This document shows positions 26,617 through 35,046 of a stretch of 64,000 nt of DNA, one piece after another. The position numbers were made by a program, and so were the translations under genes. The notes below the pieces were generated by a model. It ran no database searches. It was not told the origin of the DNA and saw only the letters and a program-made list of their open reading frames with translations. Where the stretch lies: assembly GCF_002009175.1 (NCBI RefSeq), contig NZ_CP018047.1, positions 7,926,493 to 7,990,492 of the forward strand, in the 5' to 3' direction. Source of the stretch: Streptomyces niveus. Its GTDB lineage: Bacteria > Actinomycetota > Actinomycetes > Streptomycetales > Streptomycetaceae. The number at the start of each line of letters is the position of its first letter. Position 1 is the first letter of the stretch.

Positions 26617-28089
26617 TCAGTCGATCCATCGTCGGTCGGCGGTGGGCAGCGCCTCACGCAGTGCCTTGTCCAGCGCTTCCGCGAGCTGGCGGTCGTTGGG
26701 CGGACTGTCACTGAAGAGCGGGCCCAGTGCGGTGATGAGGGCGTGGGTGAACGCTCCGTAGTGCGGGGTGCGCGGGCGCTGGGCCGCGTTCTTCAGGGCC
26801 GTCAGGAGCGTTCGGCTCGCGTACGCCGGGCGGCCCTGATTGTCACGCGGCATACGGTCGGTGCTCTCGCCGGAGCCCTCGGTCGGTGCGCCGTTGTCCG
26901 ACTTCTCCTGGCAGGTGTCGGCGCCGTCGTCGTACGCGGACTCCCTGGTCGCCGCGAACCCCGCCTGGAGCAGACGGCATTGGCTCTCCCTGTCGGTGAG
27001 GAAACGGATGAGGTCCTCGGCCACCTCCGCGTGCCCCGAGCTTCTGGCCACGGCGAGGTTCTGCCCGCCGAGCACCGCCTTGCCCGGCAGGGGCATCACC
27101 CCGAGTTGGCCGGCTTCGAAGATCTGGTGCAGGGCGCCGTACGCGTAGGGCCAGTGCCGCAGGAAGGCAGTCCTGCCCGCTGCGAAGTCGGAGAGAGATT
27201 CGGCCTCGTCCGAGGTGTCGGCGTCGGGGAGGGTCAGCGGATCGGCCGTACGCGTGCGCAGTTCGGTCACTCCGTTCTCCAGCCCCTGCACGGTTCCCGT
27301 GTAGCGGCCCTCTCCGTCGGTGAGAGCCGGGCCGTTGTCGGCGGACGCGAACGCCTCGATGGCGTTGACCGTGCGGCCCTCGTAGGATTCGAGCTGTGTA
27401 GTCCACCCCTTCTCGTACTTTCGGGGCTTCCTGGAGTTGACAACATCGATCACTTCCTCGAGTTCGCTCCATGTCTCCACCCCCTCGCTGAGATCTGGGT
27501 CCCTCAGGCCCGCCTCCTCCAGATAGTCGGGTCGGTAGTAGAGGAGCCCGACGTCACTGTTGAACGGTGCCGCGTAGAGGTCTTGGTTCCATCGCGCCGT
27601 GCTGCCGACGGAGGCGATCACGTCATCGTCGATCAGGCTCTCGTCCAGGGTGCCGATGAGACCGGCGGCGGCGAACTCCGGTATCCAGGTCACATCGAGA
27701 TTGAGCACGTCGTACCGCGCGCTGCCCGACTGGAGCGCGCCGAGCAGTTGACTGCGCTGCTGGTCGGCCGAGCCCGACAACTCGACCAGGTGGGCCCGGT
27801 AGGCGTCGTCGCCGGCCTCTTTCTTCTGATCGGCGTTCCAATCGTCGATGAGCTGCTGGCGGATACCGCCCTTGCCGGTGACGTCACGCCCGCTCGCCAC
27901 GAAGATGTGGCGGGAGTCGGCGGCGGAGCCCGCAGCCGCGCCCGCGCTCGCCCCGCGCTCTGTCCCGCCGTCCGCCCCGCCGCCCGTACAGGCGGCGGTG
28001 AAGGCGAGCGCGAGGGCCACGGCGAGCCGTGTCGCCCGGACGTGGGCCACCCGGACCGAGAGAAAGCGTCGAGAGCGGGGCGGTGTCAT
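26617..28089 (-). CDS. Extracellular solute-binding lipoprotein of caspase operon
   Basis: 490 aa with a lipoprotein signal (LAFTAACTGG). The mature part has the type-2 periplasmic-binding fold of sugar-binding proteins: FNSDVGLLYYRPDYLEEAGL, TWSELEEVIDVV, GRTAFLRHWPYAYGAL, GVMPLPG and GGQNLAVARSSGHAEVAEDL. There are no ABC permease or ATPase genes nearby. Instead its ATG overlaps the stop of the caspase-vWA gene (ATGA), making it the third gene of a coupled operon. It may present a ligand to the extracellular part of that protein. Confidence 0.9.
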   Translation of the reverse strand: MTPPRSRRFLSVRVAHVRATRLAVALALAFTAACTGGGADGGTERGASAGAAAGSAADSRHIFVASGRDVTGKGGIRQQLIDDWNADQKKEAGDDAYRAHLVELSGSADQQRSQLLGALQSGSARYDVLNLDVTWIPEFAAAGLIGTLDESLIDDDVIASVGSTARWNQDLYAAPFNSDVGLLYYRPDYLEEAGLRDPDLSEGVETWSELEEVIDVVNSRKPRKYEKGWTTQLESYEGRTVNAIEAFASADNGPALTDGEGRYTGTVQGLENGVTELRTRTADPLTLPDADTSDEAESLSDFAAGRTAFLRHWPYAYGALHQIFEAGQLGVMPLPGKAVLGGQNLAVARSSGHAEVAEDLIRFLTDRESQCRLLQAGFAATRESAYDDGADTCQEKSDNGAPTEGSGESTDRMPRDNQGRPAYASRTLLTALKNAAQRPRTPHYGAFTHALITALGPLFSDSPPNDRQLAEALDKALREALPTADRRWID

Positions 28090-30491
28090 TCCTGATCTCC
28101 TGATCCGGTCCTGGCGACCTCGTCCTGCAGTGCGGACATGAGGTCGCTCTGGGCGGTGTCCAGGCAGCGTCCGCCGCTGGCGCTCGCGATCCGCTCATTG
28201 GGCTTTCCCACTTCGCAGGCGCCGGATTCCAGCGACACCGTGGCGACCGGAATCTCCTTCTTCCTCGCCAACTCGGTCAGTGTGGACAGCCTGTCGCCGC
28301 TGGTCAGTTTGGCGCTTTCCTCATTGTCCGTGACGTAGACGATGAGCCGGGGGTGTTGGTCGTCGACGCCCTTGCGCCCCATGAAGTCCAAGGCCTTGGT
28401 GAGTGCCTTGTACGGATCGGCCTCGACGTCCTTCACCTGGGCGCCCTTGTCGATCGTGGCCGCGGCGTCCGCGTTTTTGTGCGATTCGAACGCGAGCAGT
28501 TCTGTGTACGAGCCCTTGTCCGTTTCGCCGACCGCCCAGACGCCGTACGTGTCTTTGCTCCCCAGGCCGCCGAGCGACTGCTTAAGCATCCCGGGGGCGC
28601 CGCTGGGCCCCTGCCACCTGTCTTCCATCGAGCCGGAGCTGTCGAGCAGGAAGAGCACACGTCCCGGGCCGCTCGCGTTGCGGTACTTGGCCAGGGTGTC
28701 GTCCAGCTCGTCGCTGCTCACGGGTTCGGCGTCCCCCGCCTTCCCGAACCCGTCCTCGCTGAATTCCTTCTGCCCGTCTTCCCCTTCGAGCCACGTCCTG
28801 AAGCTGTCCGCAGCCTCGTCCCTGGCGTCCTTGTCGAGATTCGCGCCTTCCCAGGTCACGCGGACGAAGGCCGGATCGAGGCCTGGCACATCGGTCGGAT
28901 ACCGGACCTTGCGCGGGGCGCGGGTCCGGACTTCGCAGTCGACACCGGGCTTGAGCAGATGCTCGGGTACGAGCACCGCCGTGCGCTTGTCCTCATCGGG
29001 GTCCAGCGGCAGTTGGCAGAGCAGGTCGAGTCCGGTGGGCGCGGGCAGGCCGGGCGGCGCGACGGTCTTCTCAGCACTCTTTCCCGAGGCCGCCGTACCG
29101 TACAGCCCTCGCGTGGCCAGCAGAGCCGCGTCCGTGAACTCAGGGTCCGAGCGGAGCACTTGGTGACCGGCCGTCCCGAGGAACGCCGAGACCAGGTCGT
29201 TGAGCTCGCTCTCCACCTGCTGATCGGCATTCTCCCCTGCGACATCCTCCGGGACGGCCAGCACGATCGGCGAGGACGCCAGCGGTACCGCCTTGGCCAA
29301 CGTCACGGAGTCACGCCCGGTCTCGGAGCGGGCACGCACGGCATCCGCGGAGACGGCGGGGATCCAGATGTCCGGCTGGGCCCCGATGTCGCGCTGCGGA
29401 TTGATCGCGCCGTTCCCGGGCTCCTGCCATGCCTCGGAGTTGTCGCGGAACGCCGCCACGACGTCCGTGGCGCCCGCGCTGTACGTGGTGATCCCGCTGC
29501 GCCGGCAGCCGTCGTCCTTATGGTTCGCGTCGGAGGTCAGATAGGAGGCGGCCGCCTCGCGTACGGTCGGCTCCAAGTCGGGATCGGTCAGCAGCCGCAG
29601 TTCCAGGGGTGGCGCGCAGTTCACCGCATCGTTGGTCAGGACGTAAGTACCCCAGCCGAGAAGCGGCACCAGCCCGGCGGCCACGGCGGTGAGGACCGGA
29701 TTCCGGCGCCACCACGGTCTCGGCGTCTCCCGCACGACCGGCGGGAGGTCGGTGGCCAGCAGTACGTCCGCGCCGGACGTGCCGGGCCGGCTCTGCGGCT
29801 CCCACTCTTCGGAACGCTGTGTCCTCCAGTGCCTGGTCATGTACGCCCGGAGTTCCTCCGACAGCCCCTGGAAACAGACGTCACCCCCATTCCCGCCCAC
29901 GCCGCCCCGCAGAATCCTGACGAGCTGTTCGGTGAAGGGCGTCGGCTTCTCTCCCGACCCCGAACCGATCAGGTTGTTCGCCTGCACACTCATGAGCTGC
30001 GAGATGTGCCGCTTGTCGGGGAAGGCCTCCCAGACGCGGGCGGCGTTGCCCGCGTGGCAGCAGTCGAGGATGACGACGATCTGCTTCGCCTTGCTGCTGG
30101 CCAGGGTGCCGAGCACCTGGCTCCACGGCTGGGACCCCTGGAACACGCCCGCGGAACCCGCGACGACCCGCGCGTTGCGCATCTGGAGCCACAGCTCGTC
30201 ACCGGCCGCGGGGATGGCGCCGTGGCCGGCGAAATAGAACAGCAGCAACCCTTCGGCCGACTCGACGGCATCGTTGAGCGCCTTCGTGAACTTGTCCACG
30301 CCCTCGGGCCGGCACACGGTTATCTCGTCCGCGCCGAAGATCTTGCCCGTTCGCAGCACATCAGAGAGCTGCGTGAGGTTGTGGTCCACGGCCGCCAGGT
30401 CGCGGGGCCGTATGTGGTCGTACTCGGGCACCCCCACCAACAGCGCCCGATTCACCCTGCCCCGTGGGTCGAACCGCGGCACCCGAATCAC
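28086..30491 (-). CDS. Membrane caspase fused to extracellular binding-like and vWA domains
   Basis: 801 aa from a GTG overlapping the upstream EACC1 stop. Residues 1-220 form a caspase-like (peptidase C14) domain with the catalytic dyad H90 (YFAGHGA) and C145 (ILDCCHAG). A membrane helix at about 264-286 (VLTAVAAGLVPLLGWGTYVL) follows PWWRRN, so the caspase is cytosolic. Residues about 295-600 resemble a solute-binding domain (IWIPAVSADAV, PIVLAVPEDVAG). Residues 610-795 are a vWA domain with an intact MIDAS (LLDSSGSM, D617). The layout suggests that an outside ligand controls an inside protease. Confidence 0.9.
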   Translation of the reverse strand: MIRVPRFDPRGRVNRALLVGVPEYDHIRPRDLAAVDHNLTQLSDVLRTGKIFGADEITVCRPEGVDKFTKALNDAVESAEGLLLFYFAGHGAIPAAGDELWLQMRNARVVAGSAGVFQGSQPWSQVLGTLASSKAKQIVVILDCCHAGNAARVWEAFPDKRHISQLMSVQANNLIGSGSGEKPTPFTEQLVRILRGGVGGNGGDVCFQGLSEELRAYMTRHWRTQRSEEWEPQSRPGTSGADVLLATDLPPVVRETPRPWWRRNPVLTAVAAGLVPLLGWGTYVLTNDAVNCAPPLELRLLTDPDLEPTVREAAASYLTSDANHKDDGCRRSGITTYSAGATDVVAAFRDNSEAWQEPGNGAINPQRDIGAQPDIWIPAVSADAVRARSETGRDSVTLAKAVPLASSPIVLAVPEDVAGENADQQVESELNDLVSAFLGTAGHQVLRSDPEFTDAALLATRGLYGTAASGKSAEKTVAPPGLPAPTGLDLLCQLPLDPDEDKRTAVLVPEHLLKPGVDCEVRTRAPRKVRYPTDVPGLDPAFVRVTWEGANLDKDARDEAADSFRTWLEGEDGQKEFSEDGFGKAGDAEPVSSDELDDTLAKYRNASGPGRVLFLLDSSGSMEDRWQGPSGAPGMLKQSLGGLGSKDTYGVWAVGETDKGSYTELLAFESHKNADAAATIDKGAQVKDVEADPYKALTKALDFMGRKGVDDQHPRLIVYVTDNEESAKLTSGDRLSTLTELARKKEIPVATVSLESGACEVGKPNERIASASGGRCLDTAQSDLMSALQDEVARTGSGDQE

Positions 30492-30895
30492 ACCCCGTCA
30501 TTGTCCGGTGTGTTGGGGCCGCTCCGCGGCGGTACGTGCGGGGTGACGTCGACGACGGGTGGAGGGTCGCTCTCCACGGACTGACGATTCTCTCGCCATG
30601 CCTTGACGCCCGCCTTGGTCGCGGCGAGCACCGTGTCGAAGATGTGGGGCGTCACGGCACCGGTCATCACCAGCAGGATGTCCATGCCCACGCCCATCGT
30701 GGGGCCGGCGCCGTCGCTGCCGCCGTCGTCCCTCGCACGTTCGTAGATGCGGAGCTTGTCGTCCTTGATCAAGACTTCGAGGCCGCGCTCGCGCTCCAGC
30801 CACTTCTTCAGGGCGTCCACGTCGACATCGTTCGCGGTGTCTCCGCGCAGTGTGACGCGGATCGCGCTCCGGCCCCCGTGCTCTCCATCCGTCAT
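30488..30895 (-). CDS. EACC1-like effector-associated protein
   Basis: 135 aa, ending in a 4-base overlap with the caspase gene. The N-terminal 55 residues form a strand-helix-strand unit (AIRVTLRG, VDVDALKKWLERERGLEVLI, KLRIYERA). A Gly-rich linker leads to a hydrophobic helix (MDILLVMTGAVTPHIFDTVLAATKAGVKAW) and a Pro-rich tail. This matches the effector-associated constant component 1 (EACC1) family, which is encoded immediately before caspase, trypsin, hydrolase or NTPase effectors in actinobacterial conflict systems. The family is thought to regulate or adapt the effector; mechanism unknown. Confidence 0.8.
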   Translation of the reverse strand: MTDGEHGGRSAIRVTLRGDTANDVDVDALKKWLERERGLEVLIKDDKLRIYERARDDGGSDGAGPTMGVGMDILLVMTGAVTPHIFDTVLAATKAGVKAWRENRQSVESDPPPVVDVTPHVPPRSGPNTPDNDGV

Positions 30896-31782
30896 AACTC
30901 AGCATCATGGCACGGCAGTTGGGGCCATCACGGCATTGCTGTCACATATTGTGACGTTCCTGTTACGGGTCTTGAGTGACGTATCGGAGGCCGCCGACCG
31001 CCGGTGTCGGCGGGCGACGGCGTGTTGCACCTGGTGCCGCATCAGGCAACGTCTGCCCTGTAGCGGGTGAGAGGATCGCCCGGTGATCGGGAGGGGCTGG
31101 TGCCTCCTGCCGGTCGCCGTTCGACGAGCGGGTGCGCAGAGGCGTCGCCCAGAGCATCACCCGGAGGACGCGTCACACCACTACAGAGCAGACGTTGACC
31201 GACGCGGCTCCAGGGTGATGAACACCAGATGGGGAAGTGCGAACACCGCCGCTCCTTTTCCGGACATAGATGGTGCGGCTCAGGGGCGGGGTTGGTTCCG
31301 CGCGATCCCGGATGGCGTAGACGCGGCCGCCGCGACCCAGGCCGCCGACGACGCCCGGGAACGACCGCCCAGCACCTCCTGACTGTGCGGCTGGAGTAGT
31401 GGCGCGCGCAGGCCTCGCCCGGCGCGGAATGTGTGTCGCATGCCGATGACGGAGAGCCGCTTCACCTGTTCTGGTGCCAGGGGAAGATCTTCGACGACGG
31501 CAAGCTGCGGTCCCTGCCTGTGGTCTCCGGGCGGGCCCGCGCCCAGCTGAACCGGGATCGCGGCGAAGATGACCCGCCCGCCGAAGACGGAGCCCCGACC
31601 GCTCGCGTGACTGCGCGAAGACCTGAAGGCCCGTGCCCGCGCTTTCCTGCCCGGCCGGCCGGCCTCATCGACTCGCTCCTTGAGCGCGCCGACGCCAGGG
31701 CCCACGCGACGCGCTCGATGCGCTCGACCATGTGATGGTGAGTCAGGCAGATCCCACCACTGACCAGGGACAGGAAGCGTTC
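30896..31782. other. Intergenic region of about 0.9 kb
   Basis: The first part (30896-30970) is the presumed promoter region of the EACC1-caspase operon and is comparatively AT-rich, including TCACATATTGTGACG. The remainder has overlapping frames on both strands but nothing I recognise; it may contain decayed coding DNA. Confidence 0.4.
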
Positions 31783-32580
31783 ATGCCTGACAACGCCCAG
31801 TACTTTCCGCAGATGATTGTCCCGACGGGACATGTCGAACCGGTCGCCCGCCGTATCCGCGCCTTCCTGGCCGGCCGCACACTGTTCGACACCGTGCGGG
31901 CTGTCTACGTATGGGAGTGGCCCGGCTATCCGCAGTACTGCGTGCCGGCGGAGGACTTCACCGAAGGCGTTCTCGTCGATGAGGACCACACGCAGAAGCT
32001 GAGCCTGGGGGTGGCGCGCCGCCATGGGCTGCGTATCGGCGAGGCCGCGCGGCCCGGCTCGGCGCGGCTGTGGACGGAGGAGGTGCCGCCGGGTCTCGCG
32101 GGCACCGTACGTATCGACTGGGCCGCCCCCGACGCGTGGTTCGAGGAGGACGAGCAGGTGTTCGTCCATCCCCGCAGCCCCTACACGCGGGTGGACGCGC
32201 TCCGGTCGAGCCGCACCGTCCGCGTCGAACTGGACGGCGAGGTCCTGGCCGAGGCGCCCTCGACCGTCATGGTGTTCGAAACCGGTCTGCCGACCCGCTA
32301 CTACCTCGACCGCCTGCACACCGATCTCACCCGGCTGGTGCCCAGCGACACCGTGACCGCCTGCCCGTACAAGGGCACCACCAGCGCGTACTGGTCCGCC
32401 ACCACGAAAGCCGGCAGTCACGCGGACATCGCCTGGTCCTACGATTTCCCCACCCGCCAGCTCGCGCCCATCGCCGGGCTGGTGGCCTTCTACAACGAAC
32501 AGGCGGACATCTTCCTCGACGGCCGAGCGCTGCCCCGCCCGGCCCCCGTCAAGCGAACAGCCGCGCGCAGACCCGCCTGA
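31783..32580 (+). CDS. DUF427 family protein
   Basis: 265 aa from an ATG at 31783 (AGGAA six bases upstream); the frame opens at 31732. Two DUF427 units can be seen. The second is the clearest: RVELDGEVLAEAPSTVMVFE, TRYYLDRLHTDL, then CPYKGTTSAYWSA and IAWSYDFPTRQLAPIAGLVAFYNE. The N-terminal unit is more diverged (TLFDTVRAVYVWEWPGYPQYCVP). DUF427 proteins are small beta-barrel-like cytosolic proteins without a firmly assigned activity. Confidence 0.9.
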   Translation: MPDNAQYFPQMIVPTGHVEPVARRIRAFLAGRTLFDTVRAVYVWEWPGYPQYCVPAEDFTEGVLVDEDHTQKLSLGVARRHGLRIGEAARPGSARLWTEEVPPGLAGTVRIDWAAPDAWFEEDEQVFVHPRSPYTRVDALRSSRTVRVELDGEVLAEAPSTVMVFETGLPTRYYLDRLHTDLTRLVPSDTVTACPYKGTTSAYWSATTKAGSHADIAWSYDFPTRQLAPIAGLVAFYNEQADIFLDGRALPRPAPVKRTAARRPA

Positions 32581-32631
32581 CGCCTCACGCGCGCACCCCT
32601 CAGCCGTGGTGTGGGAAGGCCGTCATGAGGG

Positions 32632-32829
32632 GTGAGCGATATAAGCAGGCGACGGTACGTGGCCAGGGGTGTACCTGGCGGTTATCGCATTTGGGACAAC
32701 AAGGGGCGGCGCTGGTGGGGCGACCACTACGAGCTCTGTCCTGACGGTCTCCTGGCGGAGTTGAACGGTGCCGCCGAACCGGCGAAGCTCACTGCTCTTC
32801 TTAAGCAATACCGGGCACAGAAGCGCTGA
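32632..32829 (+). CDS. Small basic protein, 65 aa
   Basis: GTG start at 32632. Rich in aromatic and charged residues (GGYRIWDNKGRRWWGDHYEL), then a helix (PAKLTALLKQYRAQKR). Short proteins with this aromatic beta-strand start occur widely in Streptomyces. Function unknown. It is followed by a strong inverted repeat that would terminate it. Confidence 0.55.
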   Translation: MSDISRRRYVARGVPGGYRIWDNKGRRWWGDHYELCPDGLLAELNGAAEPAKLTALLKQYRAQKR

Positions 32830-32938
32830 TCGCCTGGCGGCGGCGTGGCCTGGCGGATCACGGACTTGGCGCAGAGGATCGCGCGGATTCCGGGTCATCC
32901 TCGCCGTACTGACGAGGGATGGGTCCGGCGCGGCTCGG

Positions 32939-32981
32939 GGCGGTGCGGGCCCCTGCCGAGTCGGCAGGGGCCCGCACCGCC
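32939..32981. terminator. 21-bp perfect inverted repeat, bidirectional terminator
   Basis: Arms at 32939-32959 and 32961-32981 are perfect complements with a single central base, giving a very stable GC-rich hairpin. It sits between two convergent genes. Confidence 0.85.
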
Positions 32982-33020
32982 GAGCAGAGGACAAGCTCCC
33001 CTCGGCCTACCGGCCTCGCC

Positions 33021-33740
33021 TCACTTCAGATGCCGCCCGAAGAACCGGTTCCCGTCCTCCACCTCGAAGTACGGGGTCCCGACGTGCCCGCCCATGTTGG
33101 CGTGCAGAGTCTTCTCCTTGGTACCGAAGGCGTCGAACAGGTCCAGGGCCCGCTGCCGGGGGTTCCCTTCGTCGTCCCACTGGAGCAGGAACAGCAGCGG
33201 AATGCTGACCTGCCGGGCCTCCTCGCGCTGGGCCCGGGGTACGTAACCCCCGGCGAAGAGTCCGGCGGCCGCGATGCGCGGCTCGGTCACCGCCAGCCGG
33301 ATGCCGACGGCGGTCCACCCCGAGTACCCGACCGGGCCGCCGATTTCGGGCAGTACGAGGAGTGCGTCCAGGGTGGTCCGCCATTCCGGGACCGCTTTTT
33401 CGACCAGCGGGCCGATGAACGACTCGAAGATCTCATCGACCGGCTCACCGGCCTGCATGGCCCGACGGATGTCGGCACGGGCCTTTTCGTCGGCGGCCGA
33501 ACGCGGCCGGTCACCGCACCCGGGAGCGTCGATGGTGGCCACCGCGTAGCCGTACGCCGCGGATTGCCGCGCCCGGGCCACCAGCCGGGACTGATTCCGG
33601 GGCAGGCCGTTGTTGTGGGCCATGAGGACCAGCGGGGCCGGCGTGGATCCAGGCGTCCACAGGGTGCCAGGGATCTCGCCGAGGGTGAATTCGCGTTCGA
33701 GGACGCCGTCGTCGTGGCGAATTTCGGAAATAACCTGCAT
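33021..33740 (-). CDS. Alpha/beta hydrolase (dienelactone-hydrolase-like)
   Basis: 239 aa. The nucleophile is S140 in VGYSGWT (G-x-S-x-W, a variant elbow). The oxyanion strand region is LVLMAHNNGL, the acid is in LLFLLQWDDEG and the histidine in MGGHVGTPYF. The fold matches the small hydrolases that cleave dienelactones or acyl esters. No signal peptide, so cytosolic. Monocistronic; the ATG at 33740 is followed by a well-formed N-terminus. Confidence 0.85.
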   Translation of the reverse strand: MQVISEIRHDDGVLEREFTLGEIPGTLWTPGSTPAPLVLMAHNNGLPRNQSRLVARARQSAAYGYAVATIDAPGCGDRPRSAADEKARADIRRAMQAGEPVDEIFESFIGPLVEKAVPEWRTTLDALLVLPEIGGPVGYSGWTAVGIRLAVTEPRIAAAGLFAGGYVPRAQREEARQVSIPLLFLLQWDDEGNPRQRALDLFDAFGTKEKTLHANMGGHVGTPYFEVEDGNRFFGRHLK

Positions 33741-34080
33741 CGTCGTGCCTTTCGGAAGCGCTCCGTAACGGCGCTCCCGGGCGACCTATCGCCCGACCGT
33801 GGCCCCGGAGGGGAGCACCCATGTCGATACTGCGTTCACGGGTACCACCTCCTCGTCCTCTCGCACGGCCGCCAGAAAGCTAACAGCGGCCGCCATGACC
33901 CGCCAACAGGTTTTCGCGAAGCCCACGTGACCCCACACCACGACGCCAGAAACGCACCCCCCCCGCGACGCCGCCACCCACCTCCACACACCGGCCCGAG
34001 GCAGCTGAGCGTCACCCCACTACCCATAGGAAGGTCGTGTTCCGTGCAGGGCCCCGGGGCAGTGAGCCCGAGACACCTGA
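33741..34080. other. Intergenic region, no gene seen
   Basis: Upstream of the hydrolase gene and before the headless metallopeptidase. Translations in all frames are low-quality. Presumed promoter for the hydrolase near 33741-33800. Confidence 0.4.
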
Positions 34081-34689
34081 GACGAGGGGAGCTTCGGTGA
34101 AAGCGGCGGTACACGCAGCCCGTCCAATATCGTCCCGGACGGTGGGGACGGCTCCAGTACACGTGCCGAGTCCGTCGACACCTACGCCGCCTGTTCGACG
34201 TTCCTGCTCGCTCACGAGTTGGAACACATCATGGGCGGACACTTCTTCGAGCAACTGAGTACGGTCGCGGAGGGCTCCCTCCTGGCAGGTCTGGGCGAGG
34301 AGCAGCGCCGCGAGGTGGAGGCCGACCGCACCGCCTTCATGCTCACGCTGAACGCCCGGGTCATGAGGGAGCCCGACGCCCTCGGCAACCCCCGCATCCC
34401 CGACTTCGAGCGCATCCGGAAGTCCAGGCCGTACGGTCGTACGAAGCTGTTTCCGGCAGCGCGCCGTCGGCAACAGCGGGCTCGCGACGACGCGCGGTAC
34501 CTCGTACGCCGCGTGTTCTCGGCCGTCGACGCGATGCTCTGCTTCTACTCGGTCATGGACATCCTGGCCGCAGCGGCACGCCGACACGGTCGGCAGGACG
34601 AGGCGGAAGGCCTGGAACGGGCGGCCGAACCCGGTGAGTTGGTGCGTGCCTGGCTGAAGGAGACACCGCACGAGCTCGAAGAGACATGA
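34081..34689 (+). pseudogene. Metallopeptidase gene lacking a start (5' truncated)
   Basis: The open frame after the stop at 34078-34080 contains STFLLAHELEHIMGGHFFEQ, a perfect HExxH zinc site, and a downstream glutamate in RREVEADRTAF, the third ligand pattern of gluzincins. C-terminal helices continue to 34689. No ATG or GTG exists before the HExxH; the first TTG lies inside it and would destroy the motif. The gene has therefore lost its 5' end and start. It is read as a remnant rather than an expressed peptidase. Confidence 0.65.
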
Positions 34690-35046
34690 AGGATCCACCT
34701 GGATGCCCAGATGCGATCGCCGGCCTGGGAGTCCCTGGACCGCCACGTGGACCACATCAAACGGACAGTCGTCGACGCCTGGCCGAACCGCGAGCCGCCG
34801 AAGCTCCCCCGGGCCGCCCCGAACCCCCAGCTTCCCCCTCGGACCAAACTCGCCCACCCGCAGGACCGGCCCACTCCGACCGACCGCACCCGGCCGCCCC
34901 CGCAGGACACTCATTTAGTGACACCCTCGCCTACAGCCCGGCAGGCTCCGGACGACCCCCGACGACCCGCACGAGCCGACCGTGCGCCGCCGAGTACGAG
35001 AGGGAGACGGCGGATCGCCGGGGTGTTGTTGCCGTGGCCCGATGGG
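34690..35046. other. Region between metallopeptidase relic and hydrolase, weak ORF
   Basis: A plus-strand frame from an ATG at 34711 starts with a good helix (WESLDRHVDHIKRTVVDAW) and then becomes Pro-rich. It may be a small protein or the last piece of the decayed neighbour; no ribosome site is visible. Confidence 0.3.

Noticed and set aside
28353..30584. 743-codon plus-strand frame opposite the caspase-vWA gene
   Set aside because: Antisense shadow; the minus strand has clear catalytic and MIDAS motifs with coupled starts.
34711..35046. Small ORF with a good N-terminal helix
   Set aside because: No ribosome site, quickly becomes Pro-rich low complexity; left as a region note.
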